DNA of 64,000 nucleotides from Agrobacterium tumefaciens (GTDB taxonomy: Bacteria; Pseudomonadota; Alphaproteobacteria; Rhizobiales; Rhizobiaceae). Each line of letters opens with the position of its first letter. The stretch's first letter is position 1. The stretch spans positions 744,001-808,000 of the forward strand of contig NZ_CP072308.1 in NCBI RefSeq assembly GCF_017726655.1, written 5' to 3'. Under the pieces are notes generated by a model that worked only from the letters and a program-made list of their open reading frames with translations, had not been told where the DNA came from and searched no databases. Of this stretch, positions 45,504-55,344 are shown piece by piece. The translations under genes and the position numbers were made by a program.

Positions 45504-45994
45504 AGCCCGCTCTCGACCTCGGCCAATTGTTTCTGAAGACCCACCGATTGCACCTCACGGTCCAGCTTCGGCGCATAGGAAACAGATAGCCAGCGAACGC
45601 TATATCCGTGGTGACGAAAAAAGGCGACGGCCGGTTCATTCTGGGCGTGTGTCTCAAGCCGGATTGTCTCGAAGCCCCTGTCTTCTATCAGTCGTTCGAC
45701 ATCTGCGAGCAGACGGCTGCCGACGCCTCTTCGCTGAAAATCCGGATCGATCCAGAAATCGGAAATAGCATCGTCAAAATGCTCCCGCGCGGCCCACCCC
45801 GCGACCGAGCCGCCCAGCTCTGCCACGCGGATGGCAAGCCACGACGAGCGGGTGAAGTTGGAAAAGGCGCTGGCCGCATTGTCGTAAAGCGTGGGCGTGA
45901 TGCCAAGAGCCGCGGTCGCCTGCCGCCATGCCCTGATGCCGATGGCCGCCAGCACGTCCGCTTCCTGCTCATGCGCGTTGCGAATGACGATCAA
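45485..45994 (-). CDS. GNAT family N-acetyltransferase
   Basis: 169 residues from the TTG at 45994, which has a near-perfect AAGGAGGG upstream; a longer frame to 46069 lacks such a site. The CoA loop is DFQRRGVGSRLL, and the C-terminus has AVAFFRHHGYSV. It flanks the YjhX-like gene, which is in the opposite orientation. In E. coli the YjhX partner YjhQ is also a GNAT protein. Confidence 0.87.
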   Translation of the reverse strand: MIVIRNAHEQEADVLAAIGIRAWRQATAALGITPTLYDNAASAFSNFTRSSWLAIRVAELGGSVAGWAAREHFDDAISDFWIDPDFQRRGVGSRLLADVERLIEDRGFETIRLETHAQNEPAVAFFRHHGYSVRWLSVSYAPKLDREVQSVGLQKQLAEVESGLYGPAF

Positions 45995-46266
45995 GCCGCG
46001 CCCTCCTTGGCCGCGAAAATTAAACCATTGCGCGTGTGATTCGACCAGCGCGCTTTCGCTTGCTTTCATCTAACTTGACCGCATAGGGCCTGCCCGCTAT
46101 CCAGAACCGGTAAGAACGGAGTTTTTATGTTCGCTCAATCGGAGTCCCGGTAAAGGCCCTGCCCGCGAGTTTCTTGCGCGCCGGGCCATATGAAACCGAG
46201 CCGGCTGCCTCAAGGCACCCGGGTTTGCTTTCACGCGTCTTTGAGACGCCGACCGGACTTCCAAAA

Positions 46267-46524
46267 ATGGACATTTCCCGCGCAGAACAGCGCATTCTTC
46301 ACCTGCTCGCCCAGGGCGGCAGAATTGAACTCGTTCGAGACGATGCCCGCAAAATCGAAAAACTCTCGCTTTTTACGCGCGAGGGCTGGATTTTCAGCGG
46401 CCTCGATCTCCTCACCTTCCGTAAGCTGAAACGCAAGAGAGCCATCGCCTCCTGCGGCGGCAAGCCCTACCGGATCACGTCCCGTGGGCTGGAACTCGTA
46501 CGGGGTGAGCTGGACAACCGATAA
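46267..46524 (+). CDS. YjhX family protein (UPF0386), putative toxin
   Basis: 85 residues from the ATG at 46267. The family pattern is strong: MDISRAEQRILHLLAQGGRIEL, TREGWIFSG, FRKLKRKRAI and a C-terminal GGKPYRITSRGLELVR. It has a winged-helix-like composition. YjhX was predicted as the toxin of a YjhX/YjhQ pair in E. coli. Here it lies between two GNAT genes transcribed from the other strand. A GCGTCT/AGACGC hairpin sits just upstream. Confidence 0.85.
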   Translation: MDISRAEQRILHLLAQGGRIELVRDDARKIEKLSLFTREGWIFSGLDLLTFRKLKRKRAIASCGGKPYRITSRGLELVRGELDNR

Positions 46525-46590
46525 ACCGACCGGGCGGCGGCAATGCCGTCGCCCGCCATTTCGCCACGCAGCATCGACGGTGCAAACACG

Positions 46591-47088
46591 TTACGTCGAA
46601 AGTTTTTGCTCGAGCTTCACCTTCTCGAGTTCGAGTTTCATGATGTCGGAATATTCCATGCCGCGCCAGACGATCTGAAAGCCGCAACGCTCGTATAGAC
46701 CAATGGCATTGCGATTGTTTGCATGGGTGTCGATGGTGGCGAGCGGCAAGCCTTCGGCCCGCATCTTGTCAAGAAAATGGACAATCAGCGCTTTGCCAAT
46801 CCCCTTCCCCTGCCAGGCTGGGTTCACCCACAGATCGGAAATGTGATGAGGCTTGGCATCGCAAGCGCCCCAGCCGACAACATCACCGTCGATTTCGGCT
46901 ACGACGACGTCACCGGTCGGAGACTTGGCGAAGCTTTCGAATTCGCCCCTCACCCGCTCGATGACACAGGAATCGAGATAGGCGGCGTCGAAGGCTTCGC
47001 CGGCACGCCAGGCGGCAAATCCGACAAAGCCGACCGCATCGCGATCGGCTTCATTCATCTTTCGAATCGTAATGCCGCTTACCACCAC
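46591..47088 (-). CDS. GNAT family N-acetyltransferase
   Basis: 165 residues from a GTG at 47088 that overlaps the end of gatA by 10 bases. CoA loop [13 protein letters not shown] and C-terminal [16 protein letters not shown]. It is thus the last gene of gatC-gatA-GNAT, presumably by translational coupling. It converges on the YjhX-like gene. Confidence 0.88.
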   Translation of the reverse strand: MVVSGITIRKMNEADRDAVGFVGFAAWRAGEAFDAAYLDSCVIERVRGEFESFAKSPTGDVVVAEIDGDVVGWGACDAKPHHISDLWVNPAWQGKGIGKALIVHFLDKMRAEGLPLATIDTHANNRNAIGLYERCGFQIVWRGMEYSDIMKLELEKVKLEQKLST

Positions 47089-48560
47089 TTGGCGGGGGTG
47101 AACTTGCCGGCTGCCTGCTCGATGGCATGAGCCGTCTTGAACAGCGTTTCTTCCTCGAAAGGCTTGCCGATGAGCTGCAGGCCAAGCGGCAGGCCCTTGC
47201 CGTCGAGACCGGCGGGAACCGAGAGGCCCGGGAGACCGGCCATGTTGACGGTGATGGTGAAGACGTCCTGCAGGTACATCTTGACGGGATCGGAAGCGAG
47301 CTCTTCGTCCCCGACAGCGAAGGCGGAAGACGGGGTGATCGGGGCCAGGATCGCGTCAACGCCTTCGTGGAAGACGTTTTCGAAGTCGCGCTTGATGAGC
47401 GTGCGGACCTTCTGCGCCTTCAGGTAATAGGCGTCGTAGTAACCGGCCGACAACACATAGGTGCCGACCATGATGCGACGCTGCACTTCCTTACCGAAAC
47501 CGGCGGCGCGGCTCTTTTCATACATGTCGGCAATGTCCTTGCCGTCAACACGCAGGCCGTAGCGGACGCCGTCATAACGGGCAAGGTTGGACGAGGCTTC
47601 TGCCGGCGCGACGATGTAATAGGCGGGAAGCGCATATTTGGTGTGCGGCAGCGAGATGTCGACCACCTCGGCACCGGCGTCGCGCAGCCATTCGACGCCC
47701 TTGGCCCAGAGCTTTTCGATTTCATCAGGCATGCCGTCAACGCGGTATTCCCGGGGGATACCGATCTTCAGGCCCTTCAGCGACTGGCCGATGGCCTTTT
47801 CGTAATCCGGCACGGGAAGGTCAACCGAGGTCGTGTCCTTGGCGTCGACGCTTGCCATCGTCTTCAAGAGGATGGCGGCATCGCGCACGTCGCGGGCAAT
47901 CGGGCCAGCCTGATCGAGCGACGAGGCGTAAGCCACAATGCCGAAGCGCGAGCAGCGGCCGTAAGTGGGCTTGATGCCGACGGTGCCTGTGAAGGCTGCC
48001 GGCTGGCGGATGGAGCCGCCCGTGTCGGTTGCGGTGGCGCCGGCGCAGAGATGCGCGGCAACGGCTGCGGCCGAACCGCCCGAGGAGCCGCCCGGCACCA
48101 GCTTCTGTTCGGAACCATTGGCGCGCCACGGGTTGATGGCCGGGCCGTACCAGGAGCTTTCATTGGACGAGCCCATGGCGAATTCGTCCATGTTGAGCTT
48201 GCCGAGCATAACGGCGCCTTGGTCCCAGAGGTTCTGGGTAACGGTGGATTCGTATTTCGGCTTGAAACCATCAAGGATGTGCGAGCAGGCCTGGGTATGA
48301 ACATCACGCGTTGCGAAAAGGTCCTTCACGCCCAGCGGAATGCCTTCCAGCTCACCCGCGGAACCCGCAGCGATACGACCATCGGAGGCTTTCGCCATCT
48401 CGCGCGCCTTCTCAGGCGTCGTCGCGACATAGGCGTTCAGCGCGCCGTTGGCGGCGTCGATGGCGGAGAGATAGGCGTCCGTCAGCTCAAGGGCGGAAAA
48501 ATCTTTCGCCTTCAGCTTCTCACGGGCTTCGGCAATGGTCAGGCTCGTCAGGTCGGTCAT
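47079..48560 (-). CDS. gatA: Asp-tRNA(Asn)/Glu-tRNA(Gln) amidotransferase subunit A
   Basis: Glutaminase/amidase subunit that supplies ammonia for tRNA-bound amidation. 493 residues from the ATG at 48560 (an ATG at 48569 is also in frame). The amidase signature is clear: catalytic Lys in [17 protein letters not shown], the Gly/Ser loop [14 protein letters not shown] (Ser-cisSer-Lys triad) and [11 protein letters not shown]. It lies after gatC, with an acetyltransferase fused to its end by overlap. Confidence 0.97.
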   Translation of the reverse strand: MTDLTSLTIAEAREKLKAKDFSALELTDAYLSAIDAANGALNAYVATTPEKAREMAKASDGRIAAGSAGELEGIPLGVKDLFATRDVHTQACSHILDGFKPKYESTVTQNLWDQGAVMLGKLNMDEFAMGSSNESSWYGPAINPWRANGSEQKLVPGGSSGGSAAAVAAHLCAGATATDTGGSIRQPAAFTGTVGIKPTYGRCSRFGIVAYASSLDQAGPIARDVRDAAILLKTMASVDAKDTTSVDLPVPDYEKAIGQSLKGLKIGIPREYRVDGMPDEIEKLWAKGVEWLRDAGAEVVDISLPHTKYALPAYYIVAPAEASSNLARYDGVRYGLRVDGKDIADMYEKSRAAGFGKEVQRRIMVGTYVLSAGYYDAYYLKAQKVRTLIKRDFENVFHEGVDAILAPITPSSAFAVGDEELASDPVKMYLQDVFTITVNMAGLPGLSVPAGLDGKGLPLGLQLIGKPFEEETLFKTAHAIEQAAGKFTPAKWW

Positions 48561-48614
48561 GGTCGGCAACGGCTTTCGAAAATCTCGGAAAAATCAGGCG
48601 GCAAGATGGATCGA

Positions 48615-48902
48615 TTATTCGACCACTTTCGGCACCATGAAGAAATTGCGATCGGTCGCGGGCGCATTGGCGACGATATCATCCGCCTTGTTGCCATCGG
48701 TGACCTCGTCGGCGCGCTTTTTCATCGCGACCGGCGTTACCGACGTCATCGGCTCGACGCCGTCGACATTCACTTCCGAAAGCTGCTCCACGAAACCGAG
48801 TATGCCGTTCAGCTGGCCGAGCATATTCTGTGCTTCATCTTCGGTGACAGCGATACGGGCAAGGCGCGCAACGCGCTTTACGGTGGCGAGATCGACGGAC
48901 AT
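48615..48902 (-). CDS. gatC: Asp-tRNA(Asn)/Glu-tRNA(Gln) amidotransferase subunit C
   Basis: Small scaffold subunit that joins GatA and GatB. 95 residues with the family layout [24 protein letters not shown], then [22 protein letters not shown] and the C-terminal [15 protein letters not shown]. It lies 54 bases upstream of gatA and begins the operon. Confidence 0.96.
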   Translation of the reverse strand: MSVDLATVKRVARLARIAVTEDEAQNMLGQLNGILGFVEQLSEVNVDGVEPMTSVTPVAMKKRADEVTDGNKADDIVANAPATDRNFFMVPKVVE

Positions 48903-49027
48903 GGTTTTACTCCGGTCAGAATTTTCCTACCCGCTATAATCACCATGTCCGTCCTTCGCAACGGTAGAAAGCATGTCGCATCACACTGCGGAGCGGTTTT
49001 GCGGCAACGACATGCTCTCACGGAGCT

Positions 49028-49732
49028 TTAGAAGGACAAGGTATCGCCCGCCTTCGGCGTGTGGACACGCGCTTCCGCGCCTTCCATGGCGGCCACAAAC
49101 TTGTCCGGCGTCTGATCGATGATCGGGAAGGAGCCGTAGTGGCAAGGAACGACATTCTGGAACTTGAAGAAGCGCTGGCAGGCAAGCGCCGCCACGGCCC
49201 CACCCATGGTGAAGCGGTCGCCGATCGGCACGAGGCCGATATCCGGCTGGTGCAGTTCATTGATGAGTTTCATGTCGGAGAAGATGTCGGTATCACCCAT
49301 GTGATAGACGGCCGGGCCGTCCTCGAAATGCAGCATCAGGCCATTGGCATTACCGAGCGAATGGGAAACGCCATCTTCGGTAATCTGGGCGGAGGAATGC
49401 AGCGCGTTAGTGAAAGTGACGGAAAAGCCGTCAAAATGCACGGTGCCGCCGGTATTGCCCATGTCGACCTTTGCGACACCCTTGGCGGAGAGCCAGGCGG
49501 CGAGATCGGCATTGGCGAGTACCGTTGCGCCCGTTTCCCGGGCAAGCTGCACGGTATCGCCGACATGGTCGCCATGACCGTGGGTGAGGAGAATATGGGT
49601 GATGCCTTCGGCCGCCGACTTTGCATCCTGTCCAACGAAACCGGGATTGCCGGTGAAGAACGGATCGATAAGGATCTTCGAGCTGCCGTTTTCAAGGCGG
49701 AAGGCGGAATGGCCGAGCCAGGTGATTTTCAT
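49028..49732 (-). CDS. Metal-dependent hydrolase, UPF0173
   Basis: 234 residues from the ATG at 49732, with AAAGGAG upstream. A metallo-beta-lactamase fold: [18 protein letters not shown] (metal ligands), YHMGDTDIF and [10 protein letters not shown]. Family UPF0173 is widespread and its substrate is unknown; lactonase/phosphodiesterase-like activity is possible. Monocistronic. Confidence 0.94.
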   Translation of the reverse strand: MKITWLGHSAFRLENGSSKILIDPFFTGNPGFVGQDAKSAAEGITHILLTHGHGDHVGDTVQLARETGATVLANADLAAWLSAKGVAKVDMGNTGGTVHFDGFSVTFTNALHSSAQITEDGVSHSLGNANGLMLHFEDGPAVYHMGDTDIFSDMKLINELHQPDIGLVPIGDRFTMGGAVAALACQRFFKFQNVVPCHYGSFPIIDQTPDKFVAAMEGAEARVHTPKAGDTLSF

Positions 49733-49816
49733 GGGAAGTTCTCCTTTGTATTGCCGGTATAGTATGACATAGGACGGCCTGAACAACCGCACTACCGATA
49801 ATTAAGAGAGGCGACA

Positions 49817-50119
49817 ATGGCCGCTGACAATGACGATTATGTGTACGACGAAGCGACCGGTGAATGGCGGCCCGCTTCCGAACTGGCTGCGGAGGCAGCG
49901 CGCGCGAATGAAGTGCGCGATGCAGCTGGAAACGTCCTCGCCGACGGCGATTCTGTTACGCTGATCAAGGATCTCAAGGTCAAGGGAACCAGCACGGTCA
50001 TCAAACAGGGAACCGTCATCAAGTCGATCCGCCTTACCGATAATCCCGAAGAGATCGACTGCAGGCACGATGCGGTCAAGGGACTGGTGCTGCGCACCGA
50101 ATTCGTCCGCAAGCGGTAA
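49817..50119 (+). CDS. PhnA domain protein lacking the zinc ribbon
   Basis: 100 residues. The C-terminal half ([39 protein letters not shown]) is the PhnA/YjdM domain, an SH3-like beta barrel. The usual N-terminal zinc ribbon is replaced by an acidic tail ([16 protein letters not shown]). No phosphonate genes are near. It is followed 14 bases later by ruvX. Confidence 0.82.
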   Translation: MAADNDDYVYDEATGEWRPASELAAEAARANEVRDAAGNVLADGDSVTLIKDLKVKGTSTVIKQGTVIKSIRLTDNPEEIDCRHDAVKGLVLRTEFVRKR

Positions 50120-50133
50120 GGACGGCGCAGGAT

Positions 50134-50613
50134 ATGGCGACACTCACCATCGAGGAACTGGCGCAGGTGCTTCAACCCGGTCAGGCTGTTGCCGGCCTGG
50201 ACCTCGGCACGAAGACAATAGGGCTTGCCATGTCTGATCTGTCGCGACGTTTTGCGACGCCGCGCCCGGTATTAAAGCGTGTGAAATTCACGCAGGATGC
50301 TCAGGTGCTGCTGGCTTTTGCGGAAAAGGAAAAAGTTGCGGCATTCATCATCGGCCTTCCCATGAACATGGACGGTTCATCCGGACCAAGGGTGCAGGCA
50401 ACCCGCGCCTTTGTGCGCAGCATGAGCGAAAAAACCGATCTGCCCTTCATTTATTGGGATGAGCGGCTGTCGACTGTCGCGGCCGAGCGTGCGTTGCTGG
50501 AAATGGATGTGTCTCGCGCCAAGCGGGCCGAACGCATCGATTCGGCGGCGGCTAGCTTCATTCTTCAGGGTGCCTTGGACAGGCTTTACGCGCTCGCACG
50601 CGCAGCGGACTGA
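50134..50613 (+). CDS. ruvX: RuvX/YqgF Holliday junction resolvase-like nuclease
   Basis: 159 residues, RNase H-like fold. [17 protein letters not shown] carries the first catalytic Asp, [16 protein letters not shown] the second region and [22 protein letters not shown] the last acidic residues. Likely role is 16S rRNA 5' maturation or Holliday junction processing. It follows the PhnA-domain gene closely, and its tail overlaps the next convergent gene by 28 bases. Confidence 0.94.
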   Translation: MATLTIEELAQVLQPGQAVAGLDLGTKTIGLAMSDLSRRFATPRPVLKRVKFTQDAQVLLAFAEKEKVAAFIIGLPMNMDGSSGPRVQATRAFVRSMSEKTDLPFIYWDERLSTVAAERALLEMDVSRAKRAERIDSAAASFILQGALDRLYALARAAD

Positions 50614-50882
50614 CGGGCCTGCCACCAGGCGGCGATCTGCTTTCTCTTACGGAAACCAATAATCGCAAACACGATCAGGCTATCGATCGCGATGGCGCGC
50701 GCCACCAGCGGCGGCAGGCTTTCCGGCGGAAGACCGAGGATATTCCCGTAAATCTCGAAGACGAGATCATGGGTCTGGCGCGTCAGCATGAAGAAACCGA
50801 AGCTCATGTCGTAATAGGAAAGCCAGTACCAGCTGCCTAACAGCGCGACCGGGCCGGCCCAGAGGATCAGAAACCACTTCAT
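50586..50882 (-). CDS. DUF6105 small membrane protein
   Basis: 98 residues from the ATG at 50882. Two hydrophobic helices, one at the N-terminus ([20 protein letters not shown]) and one near residues 60-80, with a basic C-terminus ([11 protein letters not shown]). It matches a small rhizobial family of unknown function. It overlaps the upstream small membrane gene by 4 bases (ATGA), so both are likely expressed from the CtrA-box promoter at 51.07 kb. Confidence 0.8.
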   Translation of the reverse strand: MKWFLILWAGPVALLGSWYWLSYYDMSFGFFMLTRQTHDLVFEIYGNILGLPPESLPPLVARAIAIDSLIVFAIIGFRKRKQIAAWWQARQSAARASA

Positions 50883-51040
50883 GCCGCCTGCCCCCTTACA
50901 ACAACCGTATCGGGAACGCCGGCAAGCACCGCCCAGCGCGCCAATGCCATGATGCAGAGGTTTAGCGCTGGCACATCGATATCCAACGGCAGCATAACAA
51001 AAAACGTCATCATGACGCTCAAAGCTGTCCAGCGGCTCAC
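50879..51040 (-). CDS. Small membrane protein, 53 residues
   Basis: 53 residues from a GTG at 51040 with GGGAG six bases upstream. It has one or two hydrophobic segments (ALSVMMTFFVMLPL; LNLCIMALARWAVLAGV). The 4-base ATGA overlap with the DUF6105 gene and the good ribosome site argue that it is real. No family recognised. Its upstream region carries a CtrA box. Confidence 0.6.
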   Translation of the reverse strand: MSRWTALSVMMTFFVMLPLDIDVPALNLCIMALARWAVLAGVPDTVVVRGQAA

Positions 51041-51073
51041 TTGCGGCTCCCTTATGCGCAATCATTGCGCATG

Positions 51074-51089
51074 GTTAACAGTTCATTAA
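51074..51089 (-). promoter_or_regulatory. CtrA box upstream of the small membrane operon
   Basis: Minus-strand TTAA-N7-TTAAC, an exact match to the CtrA consensus, 33 bases upstream of the GTG at 51040. A second half-site-like ATGGTTAA lies at 51135-51142. Confidence 0.6.
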
Positions 51090-51286
51090 TCCACACTGGA
51101 CCGCCAGCTTCAGTGACGCAAACAAAAGCTGCCATTATGGTTAATGGCGGTCGGTCGGCATGTGGAAAACGCTGTCGATGGAGCAACGGAAAAGAATGCC
51201 GGACGGTTGCCTGGCGATGGAAACATGGTTGAGAAGGTCTTAAGATGATGCCTGATCAAATCCGCGCGGTCTGCGGCACAGGATGG

Positions 51287-51931
51287 TCAGCCGTAAACGC
51301 CACGCACCAGCCTTTTGACGGCGGTCGTGATCTTTTCCCAATCACGCTCCGATTTCAACGGCACGCCGGCAAATTGGCCGCTGGTGGCCGCGGAAATGAC
51401 AAGGTGCTGAATGGCGGCAAACAGCACGGCGTTGACGGCGGCCGTGTCCACGCCCTTCGGTGCAGCGAGCGAGCCGCGCATGCGCTCCAGCCATTTCCCT
51501 AGCGATTTGGCGCGGGCTTCGGCGAGTTGGCGCACCTGCGGGGAGCCGTCAGACACTTCCCAGGCGATGATCTTGCAAACGAGCGGGTCGCTGCGCAGTG
51601 CGTCGATGAAATAGAGCGCGAGCTTCTCCATGAGGTCGCCATAGGTCAGCAGGAACATCCCGCCCGTGTCTTCGGGGATGCGATCCTTCACCCAGGAGCC
51701 GAGATCCTCGCCGATCGACTCGATCAAGCCGTCGAGGCCGCCAAAATAGCGATAGATGAGTTGCTTGTCGCAGCCGGCCCGCCGGGCAACGGCATTGATG
51801 CCGAAACCCTGAAACCCCTCTTCGGCAAGCAGCGACCGCGCCGCATTAAAAATCGCCTTCTCGGTCTGAGCGCGATCCTTGATGCGCTTTTCCGGTCTGT
51901 CGGCTGAAATCGCCTCTGCAGTCGCCAGCAT
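51287..51931 (-). CDS. TetR/AcrR family transcriptional regulator
   Basis: 214 residues. An N-terminal HTH: AIFNAARSLLAEEGFQGFGINAVARRAGCDKQLIYRYFGGLDGL (the last part is the recognition helix and its exit). The rest is the all-helical ligand domain. Isolated, with no divergent partner; the target genes are unknown. Confidence 0.92.
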   Translation of the reverse strand: MLATAEAISADRPEKRIKDRAQTEKAIFNAARSLLAEEGFQGFGINAVARRAGCDKQLIYRYFGGLDGLIESIGEDLGSWVKDRIPEDTGGMFLLTYGDLMEKLALYFIDALRSDPLVCKIIAWEVSDGSPQVRQLAEARAKSLGKWLERMRGSLAAPKGVDTAAVNAVLFAAIQHLVISAATSGQFAGVPLKSERDWEKITTAVKRLVRGVYG

Positions 51932-52082
51932 GATTCCCTTACCCGTGTTTCGAAGGCCTGACCGCAGGGGTTAACAAAGCGTGAAGGGAAGGACAATGTG
52001 GAGGTGGGATTGAGCCTAAGGTTCCTGTGGATGACGAGAACGATATGCGCTTCTGGTCCAGAACGCGACGCATTTGTTATTC

Positions 52083-52457
52083 TTAGGCGCTGATTTCCCC
52101 ATAGTCATCAGGCAGATGCCGCTCGATCTCCATGGAATCATGAAGGACTCGGCCGACGCCGACCAGATCCTCGTTCAGAACGCGATAGAGCAGCAGATGT
52201 CTTGGATTTTTGACGAGGCCGTTCTCACTTCTTGCCCTCTCCCGGCTATGCCGAAGATGATAGGTGCGCACCTCATCAGCTATTTCGGGTCGCAAACTTG
52301 TTCCTGCACGGAATGGATTCTGCGCGATATCGCGCAACGCCGTCGCAAGCAATTTCTCGTAGCGCTTTCTCGAATTGCCACCAAACGTCGCGTGCGTCCA
52401 TGCGAGGATTTCGATAATGTCCGATCGCGCGGCTTGCGAAAGCCGATACGTCTTCAT
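52083..52457 (-). CDS. parE: ParE/RelE family toxin
   Basis: 124 residues with the ParE pattern: YRLSQAARSDIIEILAWTHATFG near the N-terminus, and a C-terminal LLYRVLNEDLVGVGRVLHDSMEIERHL. ParE toxins poison DNA gyrase, RelE toxins cut ribosomal mRNA; the pattern favours ParE. It overlaps its antitoxin gene by 4 bases and is translated after it, the usual order. Confidence 0.88.
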   Translation of the reverse strand: MKTYRLSQAARSDIIEILAWTHATFGGNSRKRYEKLLATALRDIAQNPFRAGTSLRPEIADEVRTYHLRHSRERARSENGLVKNPRHLLLYRVLNEDLVGVGRVLHDSMEIERHLPDDYGEISA

Positions 52458-52750
52458 TTTTGATCAAGCTTGGCGGCACGAACTTCAGCTTCGCGCCCCA
52501 GTGCGGCCATGAAGTCGTCGAGATCATCATCTGCGACATCAGTGAAGCGTCCCTGATCTAGGTCCGCAAACCCCTTTTGCGCGGCTCTCTTTAAGGCTTC
52601 CACTCGAGCCGCCTCAAAGTACTCGCGCCGTTCGATCAATCGCAGGCCCTCGCGCAAGACTTCGCTCGCGTTTTGATAGCGCCCAGATCTGACGAGCTCT
52701 TCTATGATATCTTCATGGTGTTGTGTCAGGACGACATTCCGCGTTGGCAT
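52454..52750 (-). CDS. parD: ParD family antitoxin
   Basis: 98 residues from the ATG at 52750, with GGAG six bases upstream. A ribbon-helix-helix N-terminus (PTRNVVLTQHHEDIIEELVRSGRYQNASEVLREGLRLIERRE) that binds its own promoter, followed by a C-terminal toxin-binding tail ending KLDQK. First gene of parDE. Confidence 0.9.
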   Translation of the reverse strand: MPTRNVVLTQHHEDIIEELVRSGRYQNASEVLREGLRLIERREYFEAARVEALKRAAQKGFADLDQGRFTDVADDDLDDFMAALGREAEVRAAKLDQK

Positions 52751-52812
52751 CCGCGCCTCCAACGATATTACCTGCCTCAATTCATATCATCTGATGGCAT
52801 AATCTGCCAATC

Positions 52813-53424
52813 TCATTCCAGCGCCATCCCAAACCAGACGCTGCCTGGAGTTTCGTGGCTGTCCAGGCGTTTGAACCCACGCGTTTCCCAAAAGCGCATG
52901 CCCGCATGGTTGCGCTCGCTGGCGCCGAGGTGGATGCCGTAGACGTCGTTCTGTCTGGCCATATCCAGCCAGCGCGACAGGAGCCGGGTGCCGCCGCCTT
53001 TGCCCTGCGTGCGCGGCAGAAGGTTCATGTGGATATGAGCGGGGAACGGATCGGTAAGCCAGACTGGCGTGCGGCGTGGATGGTGGATGAAATGGGCGCG
53101 GCGTTGATCTGCATTCCATGTCTGCTGGTCGCCACCTGGATCGGGGTAGAGCGCGCGCAAATGCGGCCACCATTCCTGTTCCAGACGTTCTTCGTGGGCC
53201 GCCGTGTCGAGCGCGCCGGCGATGTAGCCGCAGACGCCCTCTTCATCCTCGGCAACAAAGACGGCATCGGGCCACAAATGCAGATACGGAACAGAATAGA
53301 TGTGACCGACCATGCGCCCGTCGGCGTAAAGCGACGTCGCGTCCTGCCCCGCGTCGCCCGTCGCAAGACTTATGGCATACAGCGCGTCTTCATCCTCAGC
53401 GCGGGCGGAACGGAAGGTCAGCAT
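52813..53424 (-). CDS. GNAT family N-acetyltransferase
   Basis: 203 residues, longer than the other GNAT proteins here. The N-terminus carries FRSARAEDEDALYAISLATGD; the CoA loop is RTQGKGGGTRLL, and GIHLGASERNHAGMRFWETRGF is the C-terminal part. Tyr/Trp-rich middle with WWPHLRALYP resembles the acetyltransferase-like domain found on bacterial O-GlcNAcase relatives. Substrate unknown. Confidence 0.87.
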   Translation of the reverse strand: MLTFRSARAEDEDALYAISLATGDAGQDATSLYADGRMVGHIYSVPYLHLWPDAVFVAEDEEGVCGYIAGALDTAAHEERLEQEWWPHLRALYPDPGGDQQTWNADQRRAHFIHHPRRTPVWLTDPFPAHIHMNLLPRTQGKGGGTRLLSRWLDMARQNDVYGIHLGASERNHAGMRFWETRGFKRLDSHETPGSVWFGMALE

Positions 53425-53562
53425 TGGCAGCCACCCTCCCGCGTGGTCGACAAACCCGCAAGGGCGTTATGACAGCAACGATCACTTTGGAAACCCGTAA
53501 ATGTTTTCAAAATAAAGACCCCTCCCACCGGGACTGCAAAATCATTTTCCGCATGCCCAAAA

Positions 53563-55206
53563 TCACGATGCAGGCGGATACAATAAATCGATTATATACG
53601 TCGGATCAAAACGGGAATCGAGCATGCCGTAAGTATGCCGCCAGCCGCCCGCAAGGCGGGTTTCAAGGAATGCATCGGCGATCTTGCCGGCGCCGAGGCG
53701 GCAAAGCTCGGCGGCAGCGGCCGCAAGCGCGAACTGCTCGACCAAGAGGCGAGCCGCACCCTCGTCTCGCTCCGCAAGCGCGATCGCGGCGCGCAGCACG
53801 TCGGTGGTCTTCTTGCCGGCAGGGCCGAGATCACGCTCCAGCGTCTGGAAGACCAGATCGAACAGGTCCTTGCCACGCTGGAGAACCCGCAGCACATCCA
53901 GCGCCATGACGTTGCCGGAGCCCTCCCAGATGGCATTAACGGGCGCTTCGCGATAGTGGCGGGCAATCGGTCTCTCTTCCACGTAACCGTTGCCGCCAAG
54001 GCACTCCATCGCCTCATAGATGAGCGCCGGCGCAATCTTGCAGCACCAATATTTGACGATGGGCGTCATGACCCGGGCATAGGCGGCTTCGGCCGGATTG
54101 TTGCGGGCGGCATCGAAAGCACTCGCAAGCCGGAAGGAAAGCGCGGTCGCGGCCGCAACATCCAGTGCCATGTCGGCCAAGACCCGCGTCATGATCGGCT
54201 GCGTGACCAGCATCTTGCCGAAGACCGACCGACCGCGGGCGTAGTGCACGGCTTCGGCAAGCGAGGCGCGCATCATACCCGCAGACGCCAGCGCGCAGTC
54301 GAGCCGCGTCAGTGTCACCATGTCGAGAATGGTGCGGATGCCGCTGCCGGGATCGCCAAGCAGATAACCGAAGGCATCCGTAAACTCGACTTCGGCTGAC
54401 GCGTTGGAGCGGTTGCCAAGCTTGTCCTTCAGGCGTTGGAAATGCAGGCCGTTCTTCGAACCGTCCTCCAGGTAACGTGGCACGAGGAAACAGCCCATGC
54501 CGTCGCCCATCTGGGCAAGCATGACGAAACCGTCGCTCATCGGCGCGGAAAGGAACCATTTGTGGCCGGAAAGACGGTAGATGCCCTCGCCCACCCGCTC
54601 CGCCGTGGTGCGGTTGGCGCGCACATCCGTGCCGCCCTGCTTTTCCGTCATGCCCATGCCAATGGTGACGGCGGTTTTCTGCAGGGCCGGCTTCTGCGCG
54701 GAATCATATTTGCGCGACAGAATTTTCGGCGCCCATTCCTTCTGCACGCGCGGCGACGCCATGATGGCGGCAACGGAGGCGCTGGTCATCGTCAGCGGGC
54801 AGAGATGGCCTGCTTCGAGCTGCGAGGTCAGGTAGAATTTCGTGGCGCGGGCCTTGTGCTCATTGCCGCGCGTATCGGGAGAATTTTCCCAGACGCTGGA
54901 ATGCAGACCTGATGACATGGAACGGCGCATGAGGGCATGCCAGGCCGGGTGAAACTCCACCTGGTCCAAGCGCTCGCCGCGCGGGCCATGGGTGTGCAGC
55001 TGCGGCACGCCCTGGTTCGCCATGCGCGCCAGTTCCTGCGCCTCATGCGAGGTAACGTAGCGACCGAGCTGATCGTACTCATCCCTCAGATTACGCGACA
55101 GGCCGGAGGTCAGATCGACGATCAGCGGATCGGAACGATAGGCGTTAATACCTGACCAGAGGCTGGGCTGGTTCAGTTCGGCGAGCTGTTCTTCTGTCCG
55201 ATTCAT
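53563..55206 (-). CDS. aidB: AidB-like acyl-CoA dehydrogenase
   Basis: 547 residues from the ATG at 55206 (a further start at 55221). The acyl-CoA dehydrogenase fold is present with [28 protein letters not shown], and [11 protein letters not shown], plus the AidB-type extended N-terminus ([13 protein letters not shown]) and the [18 protein letters not shown] segment. AidB is induced by alkylation damage and binds DNA and FAD. Divergent from pyrB with about 138 bases between the starts. Confidence 0.93.
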   Translation of the reverse strand: MNRTEEQLAELNQPSLWSGINAYRSDPLIVDLTSGLSRNLRDEYDQLGRYVTSHEAQELARMANQGVPQLHTHGPRGERLDQVEFHPAWHALMRRSMSSGLHSSVWENSPDTRGNEHKARATKFYLTSQLEAGHLCPLTMTSASVAAIMASPRVQKEWAPKILSRKYDSAQKPALQKTAVTIGMGMTEKQGGTDVRANRTTAERVGEGIYRLSGHKWFLSAPMSDGFVMLAQMGDGMGCFLVPRYLEDGSKNGLHFQRLKDKLGNRSNASAEVEFTDAFGYLLGDPGSGIRTILDMVTLTRLDCALASAGMMRASLAEAVHYARGRSVFGKMLVTQPIMTRVLADMALDVAAATALSFRLASAFDAARNNPAEAAYARVMTPIVKYWCCKIAPALIYEAMECLGGNGYVEERPIARHYREAPVNAIWEGSGNVMALDVLRVLQRGKDLFDLVFQTLERDLGPAGKKTTDVLRAAIALAERDEGAARLLVEQFALAAAAAELCRLGAGKIADAFLETRLAGGWRHTYGMLDSRFDPTYIIDLLYPPAS

Positions 55207-55344
55207 GCCTGTCATTCGCATCCTTCTATCGGGATTCGTGCTTTATTGCGTGTATATGCCAAAACCCGGCTTATCGCATGCTTGCCCGCAACGCCACCTG
55301 TCTTTATAGACCCGTTGACTATTGCGACCCGGAGGACAATTTCC

